Shown one piece after another: positions 18,634-26,853 of a stretch of 64,000 nt of DNA. The position numbers were made by a program, and so were the translations under genes. The notes under the pieces were generated by a model. The model was not told where the DNA came from. It saw only the letters and a program-made list of their open reading frames with translations, and searched no databases. How positions within the stretch are numbered: position 1 is the stretch's first letter; each line of letters opens with the position of its first letter. Origin of the DNA: Cysteiniphilum sp. JM-1 (GTDB lineage Bacteria; Pseudomonadota; Gammaproteobacteria; Francisellales; Francisellaceae); NCBI RefSeq assembly GCF_008711525.1, contig NZ_VXKS01000007.1, forward strand, positions 50,848 to 114,847, given 5' to 3'.

Positions 18634-19632
18634 TCACCTTTTGATGGTTTGCTTTGCCAGCCTAATAAATTCATGGCTATCGGCAAAGTAATTTGGATAA
18701 GCTTTCTTAAGCTCCTTCAGAGGTTGCGCATTAATTAAAACAATATCTGTGTTTCGATCATCATTAAATTGTTTTTCAAGAGCTAAATAAGTTTCAACCG
18801 CCCTTTGATAACCATTTTTTGTAAAAGGCTGAATTTTAATTTCTTGATCCTGCAAAATAAGTAAATAATACTCGCCAATACTTGGCGCTTTTTTGTCTAT
18901 AAATTGTGTCGTTACTCTATATTTTGATAAAGTAGCTAGTGCATTAAGTTCATTATCAAGTTTAATTATTTGATCAACATTATTATCACCAAACAGTCCT
19001 GTCGTTGGCAATTGTTCCATTTTGGCAAACTCATCCGATACTCGAGCAAAAAACTCTAACCATTTTTCATTACCTGTACTTGCTTTTAACATCTCTCGAT
19101 TAAAAAGTCCTACAATTTCCACAGCAGTTGCCCAAGCATGCTGCACCTTTGTTCTTAATTGAACCTCTACCGTCAAACCTTGATATTTAGCATTTTCTTC
19201 TTTTGTTGGATTATATTTATAGCTCAAGTGCAGACTTCTATAACCTGATTTCTTTGGAGAATCAAAGTAGTTTTTCTCAATTTTTATTACTTTTTTTGCC
19301 AGTTGATCAGCAAGCGTTAACACTTGCTCTTTACTCGCCAAAACACATCGACAACCACCTATATCTTGCATTCTACTAAGTTTCATTTCTAAATAGCGCT
19401 GCAGCTTTGCAGTAATAGAAGGAGTCCGCTTAAGTCTTTGGCTCAAAATAGCACCTTTATCCAAAATCTTAGCTTTCTGCTTTAGTAATTTATAGGCGAC
19501 AGTTAGTGGCTGTGCATGCATTGCCCTCCAGTTAGATAGTGCTTGTAAAGCTTCATCTGTTACATGATTTCTCAGGATTTTTCCTGCCTTATCAGCCTGG
19601 CTTTTTGAGATTGTTTGTTCGTCTGTAACCAT
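18634..19632 (-). CDS. Stand-alone RelA/SpoT-domain nucleotide pyrophosphokinase
   Basis: A 332-residue protein with a complete RelA/SpoT synthetase core. It shows NWRAMHAQPL (35-44), metal-site Asp90 in QDIGGCR, SGYRSLHL (129-136, whose Tyr stacks on the acceptor base) and EVQLRTKVQHAWA (156-168). It has no HD hydrolase, TGS or ACT domain, unlike the housekeeping RelA and SpoT. The C-terminal 130 residues are of unknown type. Such short synthetases either make (p)ppGpp/pppApp or, as toxSAS, pyrophosphorylate tRNA CCA ends; CapRel-type members fuse toxin and antitoxin and sense phage. No separate antitoxin is adjacent, and the C-terminal region could fill that role. Assignment to a subgroup is inference. 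It sits next to tRNA-Leu. The ribosome-binding site is AGGAC. Confidence 0.8.
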   Translation of the reverse strand: MVTDEQTISKSQADKAGKILRNHVTDEALQALSNWRAMHAQPLTVAYKLLKQKAKILDKGAILSQRLKRTPSITAKLQRYLEMKLSRMQDIGGCRCVLASKEQVLTLADQLAKKVIKIEKNYFDSPKKSGYRSLHLSYKYNPTKEENAKYQGLTVEVQLRTKVQHAWATAVEIVGLFNREMLKASTGNEKWLEFFARVSDEFAKMEQLPTTGLFGDNNVDQIIKLDNELNALATLSKYRVTTQFIDKKAPSIGEYYLLILQDQEIKIQPFTKNGYQRAVETYLALEKQFNDDRNTDIVLINAQPLKELKKAYPNYFADSHEFIRLAKQTIKR

Positions 19633-19743
19633 AACGTCCTGACTTTACTGATAATATCAAATTCTTTTAGTCATTATGACAGTAAATAACAAATAGTCTA
19701 ACGGCATAACAGATATTCAACATTTTAATTTAGAAAATCTTTT

Positions 19744-19830
<87 letters not shown>

Positions 19831-19860
19831 ACACAAACTCGTGTGAATGATAAATTGAGC

Positions 19861-19913
19861 TTCTCGCATCGCGAGAACAGGTGCTATTCTAGCTAAAGGA
19901 CACCTGATGTCAA
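19861..19913 (-). promoter_or_regulatory. Strong promoter and leader hairpin of tRNA-Leu
   Basis: On the minus strand TTGACA (19913-19908) and TAGAAT (19891-19886) stand 16 bases apart, near consensus. Downstream, in the leader before the tRNA, TTCTCGC/GCGAGAA (19861-19877) forms a 7-bp stem with a three-base loop, which may mark a leader-processing site. Confidence 0.7.
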
Positions 19914-19959
19914 ACACTATTTAAGCTTTTATAATAATTTATGATGAATCAAGACAAAC

Positions 19960-21048
19960 TCAATCAAAATATCTTGATAAAAATGCCGACAAAGCACTCT
20001 CTGAGGCGGACTTATCTACTTTTGCCTTACCAATTGCATCTAGCAGAATAAGCGTAATACCTGCTGTGGTATTTTTCTTATCACGTAACATTGTGGCGAT
20101 AAATTCTGTCTTACTCAATCCTTTTGGTAACGCCACGGGCAATGAGAAGTACTGCAGTAGTGCGCGTATTCTTTCAACAACCAATTCATCAACAAATCCC
20201 AAAGTTTGTGATAACTCGGCAGCCATTAGCATGCCAATAGCAACCGCCTCACCATGCTTTAACCCTTGATAGTTTTGACAACACTCAATGGCATGTCCAA
20301 AGGTATGCCCAAGATTTAAAAGTGCACGCACACCCGTTTTTTCTTCTTCATCAAGGCTTACTACACGCGCTTTAAGCTCGCAGCTTTTGGCAATCGCATA
20401 GATCAATGCATTTGAATCATGCGCTATTAATAGCTGAGTATTTTGCTCAAGCCATGCAAAGAAATCAGCATCAATAATACAGCCATATTTGATCACTTCT
20501 GCCATACCTGCGGCAAATTCACGTTGAGGTAAAGTCTTTAAAAATTGCGTTGACGTCATCACCAATTGCGGCTGAAAAAAAGCGCCAATCATATTCTTAC
20601 CCAGTGGGTGATTAATTGCCGTTTTACCGCCAACCGAAGAATCTACTTGTGATAACAAAGTCGTTGGAATCTGAATAACATTAGCACCGCGCTGATACGT
20701 AGCCGCTGCAAACCCTGTAATATCACCGATAACGCCACCACCTAACGCAATAAGCACACAGTTACGTGTGTAATTACGCTCAAGCAAATGTTGATAAATC
20801 GTATTTAAAGAATCACTGTTTTTATAGGCTTCACCATCGGCTAAAATACAATGCGCATATTTAAAACATTCATCTTTAATGGCTTTATCCAATTGTGATA
20901 AATACAAATCAGCAATTATGGTATTGGTAACAACCAACACTTCTTTGCTGTTGATATAGGAAATAAGTTTTGTAAAATCAATATCAGGCGAAATCATGAC
21001 AGGGTAACTTGGCTTACCCTTCGGAGCAACGACAACCTCGGTGATCAC
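19960..21048 (-). CDS. aroB: 3-Dehydroquinate synthase
   Basis: Second step of the shikimate pathway: an NAD- and metal-dependent cyclisation of DAHP to 3-dehydroquinate in the cytoplasm. The 362 residues show the NAD-binding block [37 protein letters not shown], and the metal ligands in [11 protein letters not shown] and [10 protein letters not shown]. Translation starts at a GTG that overlaps the aroK stop (GTGA), with GGAAG upstream, so synthesis is coupled to aroK. The pair aroK-aroB is a common proteobacterial order. Confidence 0.97.
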   Translation of the reverse strand: MITEVVVAPKGKPSYPVMISPDIDFTKLISYINSKEVLVVTNTIIADLYLSQLDKAIKDECFKYAHCILADGEAYKNSDSLNTIYQHLLERNYTRNCVLIALGGGVIGDITGFAAATYQRGANVIQIPTTLLSQVDSSVGGKTAINHPLGKNMIGAFFQPQLVMTSTQFLKTLPQREFAAGMAEVIKYGCIIDADFFAWLEQNTQLLIAHDSNALIYAIAKSCELKARVVSLDEEEKTGVRALLNLGHTFGHAIECCQNYQGLKHGEAVAIGMLMAAELSQTLGFVDELVVERIRALLQYFSLPVALPKGLSKTEFIATMLRDKKNTTAGITLILLDAIGKAKVDKSASESALSAFLSRYFD

Positions 21049-21569
21049 ACCGCCTCTTCCATTAATAGATTTGTGATTTTTTGCACGACATTGCGCACGG
21101 TCGTTTCACTTGTCTCAATGGTAATATCGGCGATCTCTTGATATAACGGCTCACGCTCTGCCATCAACTTCTTCAGTTGTGCTTCCTTATCATCGACTTG
21201 TAATAATGGACGCTTCTTATCTTTGGCTGTACGCTCTAATTGTTGCTCAATTGAGGCTTGCAAATAGACTACTTTGCCACGTGATGACAACAGCGTTCTA
21301 TTCTCAGGCAGAATAATCGCACCCCCTCCAGTAGCCAAAACAATACCTTGACGAGTCGCTAAATCACCGAGCACTTCTTGCTCTCTTTTTCTAAAGCCTT
21401 CTTCGCCCTCAATATCAAAAATCCAATCAATATCAACGCCACAACGTTGTTCAATTTCACGATCTGAATCGACAAAATCAAGCTTAAGCTCACTTGCTAA
21501 TTGACGACCTATTGTACTCTTGCCAGCACCAACTGGCCCAATCAAGAAAACATTTTGAGTAATAATCAT
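21045..21569 (-). CDS. aroK: Shikimate kinase
   Basis: Phosphorylates shikimate at the 3-OH with ATP. The 174 residues show P-loop [11 protein letters not shown] (about 12-22), the substrate-binding [18 protein letters not shown] and the GGGAI loop, and the lid arginine region KDKKRPLL. Length is normal. It heads the aroK-aroB pair on the minus strand and overlaps aroB by four bases. Confidence 0.96.
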   Translation of the reverse strand: MIITQNVFLIGPVGAGKSTIGRQLASELKLDFVDSDREIEQRCGVDIDWIFDIEGEEGFRKREQEVLGDLATRQGIVLATGGGAIILPENRTLLSSRGKVVYLQASIEQQLERTAKDKKRPLLQVDDKEAQLKKLMAEREPLYQEIADITIETSETTVRNVVQKITNLLMEEAV

Positions 21570-21810
21570 TTTTCTCTACATTACGTTTAATGTGTTTAAC
21601 ACATAGACCCACAACACGATCATAACCTTGCATGATCCACTTCAAAAAACCAAAACAAAATACACAAAAAAGTCATTTTAAGCAAGATTTTTTGCACTAA
21701 AGAGATCTTGGCATAACGGATAGATTTTTTATTTTTTTGCCGGTGTTCAACAGCTTTTATCATCACTTTTTGCTATGATTTCCCAAGTTTATGAATAATG
21801 GAAATACATC

Positions 21811-22290
21811 GTGAAGCGCAAATGGCTGCCTAGCAAAGAGGAATTGAAAGAACATAAATGGTTGCGCTTTTTACACAAACACATGCACCATAATTTCTTA
21901 TGGCAATTTGACAAAAGCAGTGTCAGCAAAGCCTGTGCTATCGGTGGTTTTATGTGTATGATGCCGATGCCATTTCAAATGGTGCCTGCAGCAATCTTAG
22001 CACTATTTTTGCGTGCCAACTTAATTATTGCTGTTGCCTTAGTATGGATAAGCAATCCCATTACCATGCTACCAATGATGTATGGCGCCTATTTGTTTGG
22101 CTGCTTTATTCTAGGCAAAACACCACTTTTTTATGAAGACCATTTTGAGTGGCATCAGATGATCACACATATCCACAATATTTTTATGCCACTGATAACA
22201 GGATGCGTGATTATCGGCTTGATCCTTGGAATCATACTGGCAAGCATTAGTTGGTTTGGATTTACATTGTTTAAGCCCAAACATAATTAA
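21811..22290 (+). CDS. DUF2062 membrane protein
   Basis: A 159-residue protein with the DUF2062 pattern. A short basic N-terminus precedes FMCMMPMPFQMVPAAILALFL and WISNPITMLPMMYGAYLFG, followed by a C-terminal membrane helix (about 125-150). These are small inner-membrane proteins of unknown function, sometimes found near competence and lipid genes. The frame starts with GTG at 21811. An extended -10 box (TGCTATGAT) lies about 40 bases upstream. No partner gene follows on the same strand within 200 bases. Confidence 0.75.
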   Translation: MKRKWLPSKEELKEHKWLRFLHKHMHHNFLWQFDKSSVSKACAIGGFMCMMPMPFQMVPAAILALFLRANLIIAVALVWISNPITMLPMMYGAYLFGCFILGKTPLFYEDHFEWHQMITHIHNIFMPLITGCVIIGLILGIILASISWFGFTLFKPKHN

Positions 22291-22297
22291 AGTAGCC

Positions 22298-22326
22298 GTA
22301 CCCTGAGCGTAAGTCGAAGGGTATAC
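22298..22326. repeat. Dispersed repeat CCCTGAGC-N-GTCGAAGGG, copy 1
   Basis: GTACCCTGAGCGTAAGTCGAAGGGTATAC has complementary ends (GTACCC with GGGTATAC) around an asymmetric centre. Related copies lie at 60318-60337 and 60394-60415. The core resembles the REP-like element CCTTCGAC...GCTCAGGG found in many bacterial genomes. Confidence 0.7.
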
Positions 22327-22372
22327 TTAGGTAATGGATTAGGAATAAGTTGAGTTGTAATCACCCCTCACC

Positions 22373-22392
22373 CGTACAGCTTAAGCTGTACG
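22373..22392. repeat. Perfect 20-bp palindrome
   Basis: CGTACAGCTTAAGCTGTACG is its own reverse complement. It is nested between CCCCT (22364-22368) and AGGGG (about 22404-22408), so a larger fold is possible. It lies in the gap before the O-antigen-ligase-like gene and could be a REP-type element or an operator. Confidence 0.6.
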
Positions 22393-22515
22393 AGCAATCC
22401 CACAAGGGGAAAGACACTAACTCATTATTATTAGAAAGCTTAGCTTACAAAGGCGTCGACTTACGCTTATAAGATAGGTAAAAACAAGTAGGAACATACG
22501 ACAGGAAATTGCAAT

Positions 22516-23889
22516 ATGCTAAACAAAAAGCTTCTTTCATCCAACAACACTGAGCATTTTATCTATGGCGTGATGCTTATTGGACTCATTCTGGTCTTTT
22601 GGAGTCCGATTGGTATGATGAAAATCTCAATGGAAAACACATTAATGCTCTATGTGTGGCGTGGGATTACCGCACTTTTTTGTTGGATTGTGATTTTAAT
22701 TTTATTTACCGCGAGTCGTGATGCACGAAATGGTATTTTAGCCACATTTCATGCACTTTCCACTTGGATTAAAAGTCTGATCATCTTATTCTTTTGCATT
22801 GGTATTATCTCAGCAAGCTTGGCGTTTCATCCAGCGACTGCTTTTAAAGGCATATCGATCGATATCACACTGCTACTTAGCGTGCTATTCTTAGCGCATT
22901 ACTTTAGTCAATTCCCTGATCATGTTCGTTGGCTTATTGGCGCTGTGATTATTTGCGCTATTAGCTACTTATTTGTGCTGATACTCAATGTGTTACTGGC
23001 ACACTTTTATTTCCCACCGAAAATTGCACAGTTTAACTTTCCTGAGTTTTTCTTGCGTCAATTTAACTTTGCTAATCCACGTTTTTTCGATCACTTTGCT
23101 ACTTGGTTTTTGCCAATTTTATGCTTACCGTTATTAAGTCATAATTATAGTCGTGGATTTAAAGTATTAAGCTTAATTGCCATGGCGTCTCTTTGGTTTG
23201 TTATTATCGCACATAGCTCACGCGCTTTAATTCTCGAGTACATTGTTATCACGATTGTTCTTGGTGTTTTAAACCATAAAATATTGATACGTTTTCTTGG
23301 CTGGCAAATCTTTGCTTTTATTATCGGTGCAATTGTATTTTATCTCATTCATCAAATCGTAGGCGGCAGCTACTTATTGGATCGTGACTTTCTTGCCAAT
23401 CAAGATCGCTGGAGCTTATGGGCGAAATCACTGGCATTAGCCGCACACTACCCTCTTCTTGGCGTTGGTGAGTTAAACGCGCTGTACTATCTAAGAGACT
23501 ATCCGCATAATATCATCTTAACCATTGCCTGTCAGTGGGGCGTTATCGGACTGATGTGCTTTCTACTGGTTGGTTTACGTGCTTTTCGCCGCGCGTGTGA
23601 ATATATGCACAAGCACAAGCAATCGGCTTTATATTTTATTGCCTTTGCTAGTGTGCTGGCAGGGATGACCCATGCATTGGTCAGTAATCTCTTCAAATTA
23701 CAATTAAGTCAATTTAGCTTAGTCTTTGCCATGGGACTATTACTATCCTTTATGCCACAGTTTATGAAAAAAAATCAAGAATCTAAAAGAAGCATGCAAA
23801 AAAAATGCCATCTAGTATTGATGGCACTTTGTTTTATGTTGATTACTTTATTGTTTACATTACCGTTTTTATATCAGACGGCTATTTAA
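22516..23889 (+). CDS. O-antigen ligase-like membrane protein (WaaL/PglL superfamily)
   Basis: A 457-residue protein with about eleven or twelve membrane helices and the Wzy_C/WaaL plan. A periplasmic loop near residues 285-335 contains RWSLWAKSLALAAHYPLLGVGE and DYPHNIILTIACQWGVIGL, where the conserved His of this superfamily lies. Members join polysaccharide or oligosaccharide from undecaprenyl diphosphate to lipid A core or to protein. It converges with a type IV pilin gene two bases away, so it may be a pilin O-oligosaccharyltransferase; equally it could be the lipopolysaccharide ligase. No other glycan gene is adjacent. The ribosome-binding site is AGGAA. Confidence 0.75.
   Translation: MLNKKLLSSNNTEHFIYGVMLIGLILVFWSPIGMMKISMENTLMLYVWRGITALFCWIVILILFTASRDARNGILATFHALSTWIKSLIILFFCIGIISASLAFHPATAFKGISIDITLLLSVLFLAHYFSQFPDHVRWLIGAVIICAISYLFVLILNVLLAHFYFPPKIAQFNFPEFFLRQFNFANPRFFDHFATWFLPILCLPLLSHNYSRGFKVLSLIAMASLWFVIIAHSSRALILEYIVITIVLGVLNHKILIRFLGWQIFAFIIGAIVFYLIHQIVGGSYLLDRDFLANQDRWSLWAKSLALAAHYPLLGVGELNALYYLRDYPHNIILTIACQWGVIGLMCFLLVGLRAFRRACEYMHKHKQSALYFIAFASVLAGMTHALVSNLFKLQLSQFSLVFAMGLLLSFMPQFMKKNQESKRSMQKKCHLVLMALCFMLITLLFTLPFLYQTAI
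23798..23826 (-). terminator. Intrinsic terminator of the pilin gene, inside the ligase-like gene
   Basis: On the minus strand, TGCCATC and GATGGCA form a 7-bp stem with a seven-base loop, directly followed by a run of eight T (23805-23798). It stands about 66 bases beyond the pilin stop. It lies within the coding 3' end of the convergent gene, where it encodes part of residues 427-438. Confidence 0.7.
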
Positions 23890-23891
23890 AG

Positions 23892-24332
23892 TTAGATACC
23901 ATCACAAGGGTCAGCACTAAAGCTTGTCCCTGTTGAAGAGCATGCCCAAGTTACACCCGCACTTCCGACTGACGGGGTAAAGAATACTGTATTACCACTT
24001 AAAGTACCTGCTGCTCCAGTAAATTTGTAGGTAATAACACCTGCTGCATTTGAAACAACTCCACCATATTTACCCGTCTTGGTACCACCGGTTGTTGCTA
24101 GCCCTGAAATAGTACCGCTCGTAATCCCTTTAGAGTTAATCTGCTCAGCCACATACGTCTTATCTGAGCCAATAAACGAATATGCTTCCGCTGTTTTCGC
24201 ACGCTCGGTATAACTGGTATACATCGGAATCGCAATCGCGGTTAAAATCGCAATAATTGCAATTACAATCAATAATTCAATTAACGAGAAACCTTTTTGC
24301 TTTCTCATTTTTCTAATTTGCTTAATATCCAT
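23892..24332 (-). CDS. Type IV pilin (PilA/PilE-like)
   Basis: A 146-residue prepilin. It has a 14-residue basic leader ending in Gly14, then Phe15 and the class IVa sequence [16 protein letters not shown] with Glu at mature position 5. PilD would cleave and methylate it. A globular part follows, rich in Gly, Ser and Thr, and a C-terminal disulfide loop is likely (Cys131 and Cys143 in DPCDGI). The start has GAGGAG at a good distance. It stands alone, converging on the ligase-like gene; pilus assembly genes are not in the window. comEC is about 2.5 kb away, so a link to DNA uptake is possible but unproven. Confidence 0.93.
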   Translation of the reverse strand: MDIKQIRKMRKQKGFSLIELLIVIAIIAILTAIAIPMYTSYTERAKTAEAYSFIGSDKTYVAEQINSKGITSGTISGLATTGGTKTGKYGGVVSNAAGVITYKFTGAAGTLSGNTVFFTPSVGSAGVTWACSSTGTSFSADPCDGI

Positions 24333-24557
24333 TGTTATTCTCCTCTTTATTTATGTTTATTATTTCATGTTTTTCATGTTGGTTGGGGGCACAATAAGCG
24401 CTTGAGCTTTTTGTATTAGAAAGCTAGCTCACAGTTTCTTTTTGCGCAAGTACGTTATCGAAAAAAATAGTTTTTTTTAAGCTTAATTTAGTAAAAAACG
24501 AAATAAGCTCATCTAATGTGCGAGATTAGCCATAAGCCATTAACAACAACAGCCTAA

Positions 24558-25466
24558 TTATCGCACAGATAATCGATAATAACGTTTAAGCATACTCTCA
24601 TTACCACTAACACCTCCACAGTGCAGATAGATAATGGGTTGAGGTAATTCATGATAAGACTCAAGCATTACCCGCCACGTTAATGGGTCATACAACAAGT
24701 CAAACTCAATGCCCGTTTGTTCTTTAAGCTTATAATACATTGCCAAATGCTCAGGATAGCAAACGCCGAAGTGATACTTCTTTAAAGGTGATAGTATTGT
24801 TGGTAAACGCCATTTTCCTTGAGACAATGCATTCATTTGATCATATAAATAATCCTTATCACCAACGCAAGCCACGGTATACACTTGATAAGCCTGATCG
24901 ATATGCTGTTGTAAATACAAGGCACTCACTCCCGTACCAGAAGCAATAACAATACTCGCTTGACTTGTTTGGCTTATATTGCGTGATGTAAGATAATCAT
25001 TAATTTCCATGGCACAGAGTTTTAAGCCTTCTTCAGCACGAGCATCTGCACCACCTTGTGCTAAAAACAAGGTATCTGAATCTTCTTTATAATGACTTTT
25101 GATATTTGCTAAAGTTAATGCTTGATCAGTACAATGTGCTGTCATCCCAAGTGATAATGCCTCTTTATAATTACCAAAGGGCATATTTTTCAGTGTTTTG
25201 GGCAATGATTTTAACCAATAATCAAAGGACAGTTTATGCAAAGCGCAAAATTGTGCTAATGCCAGCATATAATTGGATTGCGCACCGCCAAAAGATACGA
25301 TTTTGTTGATGTGTGGATTATGCTTGATATGCTTGATAAGCCAATAAAGCTTATAAGCCTTATTGCCTGAGAACAGCGGATGAATTAAGTCATCGCGTTT
25401 TATAATAAATGCTAAGCCATCAACCTCGACTTCCTCGAAGATTGGCTTTTTGAAATGGATGATAAT
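24558..25466 (-). CDS. PLP-dependent D-cysteine desulfhydrase / ACC deaminase-like enzyme, probable ATT start
   Basis: The only usual start (ATG at 25268) would drop the catalytic N-terminus. In frame upstream lie IKRDDLIHPLFSGNKAYKLYW, where the Lys of SGNKAYKL is the likely PLP lysine, and SFGGAQSNYM, the phosphate-binding block. From 25466 to 25268 there is no ATG, GTG or TTG, and an in-frame TGA lies just upstream. The likely start is therefore ATT at 25466, which overlaps the rubredoxin stop, with GGAG five bases before it; this gives 302 residues, normal for the family. Members deaminate D-cysteine or aminocyclopropane carboxylate. Alternatives are a frameshift or fusion with the rubredoxin frame. 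Confidence 0.65.
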   Translation of the reverse strand: MIIHFKKPIFEEVEVDGLAFIIKRDDLIHPLFSGNKAYKLYWLIKHIKHNPHINKIVSFGGAQSNYMLALAQFCALHKLSFDYWLKSLPKTLKNMPFGNYKEALSLGMTAHCTDQALTLANIKSHYKEDSDTLFLAQGGADARAEEGLKLCAMEINDYLTSRNISQTSQASIVIASGTGVSALYLQQHIDQAYQVYTVACVGDKDYLYDQMNALSQGKWRLPTILSPLKKYHFGVCYPEHLAMYYKLKEQTGIEFDLLYDPLTWRVMLESYHELPQPIIYLHCGGVSGNESMLKRYYRLSVR

Positions 25467-25645
25467 TAGATCTCCATCATCTCAAAGTCTTCTTTACCGA
25501 CGCCACAATCAGGGCATTCAAAGTCATCCGGAATATCTTCCCACTTGGTGCCAGGATGGATACCATCTTCTGGCCAGCCTTCTGCCTCGTCGTAAATCCA
25601 ACCACATACCACACACATATATCTTTTGTATTCTAATTCTGACAT
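25466..25645 (-). CDS. Rubredoxin
   Basis: A small one-iron electron carrier. The two metal-binding knuckles CVVCGW and CPDCGV supply the four cysteines, with the typical [25 protein letters not shown] between them. The frame can be extended to a GTG at 25717, but the ATG at 25645 gives the normal 59 residues and is preferred. Its partner oxidoreductase is not adjacent. The stop codon overlaps the putative ATT start of the downstream PLP enzyme, suggesting coupled translation. Confidence 0.93.
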   Translation of the reverse strand: MSELEYKRYMCVVCGWIYDEAEGWPEDGIHPGTKWEDIPDDFECPDCGVGKEDFEMMEI

Positions 25646-25720
25646 CTCTTGACTCTTTGGCTTACTAATTAACATTCTGACACCTGTAACAGTGGGTTCG
25701 TCCAAATTATGGCGCACATC

Positions 25721-26635
25721 TTACTGTTTTGTGTTGTTAATGTTAAGTGATTTATCTTCTAATATTTTATTCATCATGACATCATTTTGCTGCCACAGCG
25801 CATTAATCCACGCTTGAAAGCGCGTCTTTGCAGCATCATCTTGGTAATAACCTTGATACGGAATATCCTCTGGCTCAATCAATTCAATATGAATATGCAC
25901 TTCATTAATAACGCCACATAGAAAATCCCAGAAACTCGGGAAATTTTCAGGATAAACAATCGTCACATTTAAAACCCCTTTGATCTTATCACCTAAGACA
26001 TCTAAGGCAAGTGCGACACCTCCGGCTTTGGGTTGTAATAAATGCTTAAATTGCTTGCCGCCTTTGAGATGTTTTTGCGGGGTGAAACGCGTCCCTTCAA
26101 CAAAATTAACAACTGATACATGGCGATTTTTAAAGCGTTGACAAGCGCGTCTTGTCTCAAGCAAATCTTTACCTTTTTTCTCAGGGTGCTTTTTAAGATA
26201 GTGTTTTGAATAACGTTTCATTAACGGAAAATCCAACGCCCAACAGGCAATACCAATGATTGGCACATAGATAAGCTCTTTTTTCATAAAGAACTTGGCA
26301 AAGGGGATTTTATTTAAAAACACCTGCTGCAATACGACGATATCAAGCCAGCTTTGATGATTGCTTAAAATCAAATACGAGCGACACATACTAAAGTCCT
26401 GATAACCACTGACAATATATTTTGTCGGCAAAAGACATAAACTCACTTTGTTATTAATTGTCATCCACGACGTTGCTAAGAACATTAACATTTTCCCCAC
26501 CGTATTTTGCCAAGCCTTTTGCGGAATTAATTTCAACAATGACAATATAATCACCGGTGCGCCAAAAATAATCGTATTAATAATCAACAATAGCAACAGC
26601 ACAACCCCAACTGCAATATGCCATATTCTTTTCAC
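25721..26635 (-). CDS. 1-Acyl-sn-glycerol-3-phosphate acyltransferase-like protein (PlsC/YihG type)
   Basis: A membrane-bound lysophospholipid acyltransferase of about 304 residues. It has the catalytic block NHQSWLD (His-x4-Asp) and the phosphate-binding EGTR in NFVEGTRFTPQK, after an N-terminal hydrophobic helix. The length and motif spacing fit E. coli YihG better than PlsC. The open frame continues to an ATG at 26758, but about 30 of those extra residues would be encoded by a MITE. A GTG at 26635 with GGAG seven bases upstream is the more likely start. The MITE separates it from comEC. Confidence 0.85.
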   Translation of the reverse strand: MKRIWHIAVGVVLLLLLIINTIIFGAPVIILSLLKLIPQKAWQNTVGKMLMFLATSWMTINNKVSLCLLPTKYIVSGYQDFSMCRSYLILSNHQSWLDIVVLQQVFLNKIPFAKFFMKKELIYVPIIGIACWALDFPLMKRYSKHYLKKHPEKKGKDLLETRRACQRFKNRHVSVVNFVEGTRFTPQKHLKGGKQFKHLLQPKAGGVALALDVLGDKIKGVLNVTIVYPENFPSFWDFLCGVINEVHIHIELIEPEDIPYQGYYQDDAAKTRFQAWINALWQQNDVMMNKILEDKSLNINNTKQ

Positions 26636-26669
26636 ACCTGCTCTCCAATTTTTTCTTTTAGTTTTTTTA

Positions 26670-26850
26670 CCTGGAGCCCCACATTTTTCTATTTCAACAC
26701 CCCGCCTGACAAGTTCGGCACCCCTCTCTTTACTAAGAGGGGAATATAAAATCACCATTGCCCAATTCCCCTCTTTACAAGAGGGGTGGCAGTCGCAGAC
26801 TGACGGGGTGTTTCTAAATCATAGTTTTTTAAAAAATGCGCAACTCCACT
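26670..26850. mobile_element. MITE, copy 1 (181 bp)
   Basis: Nearly collinear with the copy at 56990-57169. The ends are inverted repeats (CTGGAG near 26671 and CTCCACT at 26844-26850), with inner repeats CAACACCCC/GGGGTGTT and CACCCCTCT/AGAGGGGTG. Its internal arms match copy 2 closely, but the outer ends are more worn and no target duplication is clear. It fills the gap between the comEC stop (three bases away) and the acyltransferase. It has no coding capacity for a transposase. Confidence 0.8.
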
Positions 26851-26853
26851 TAT

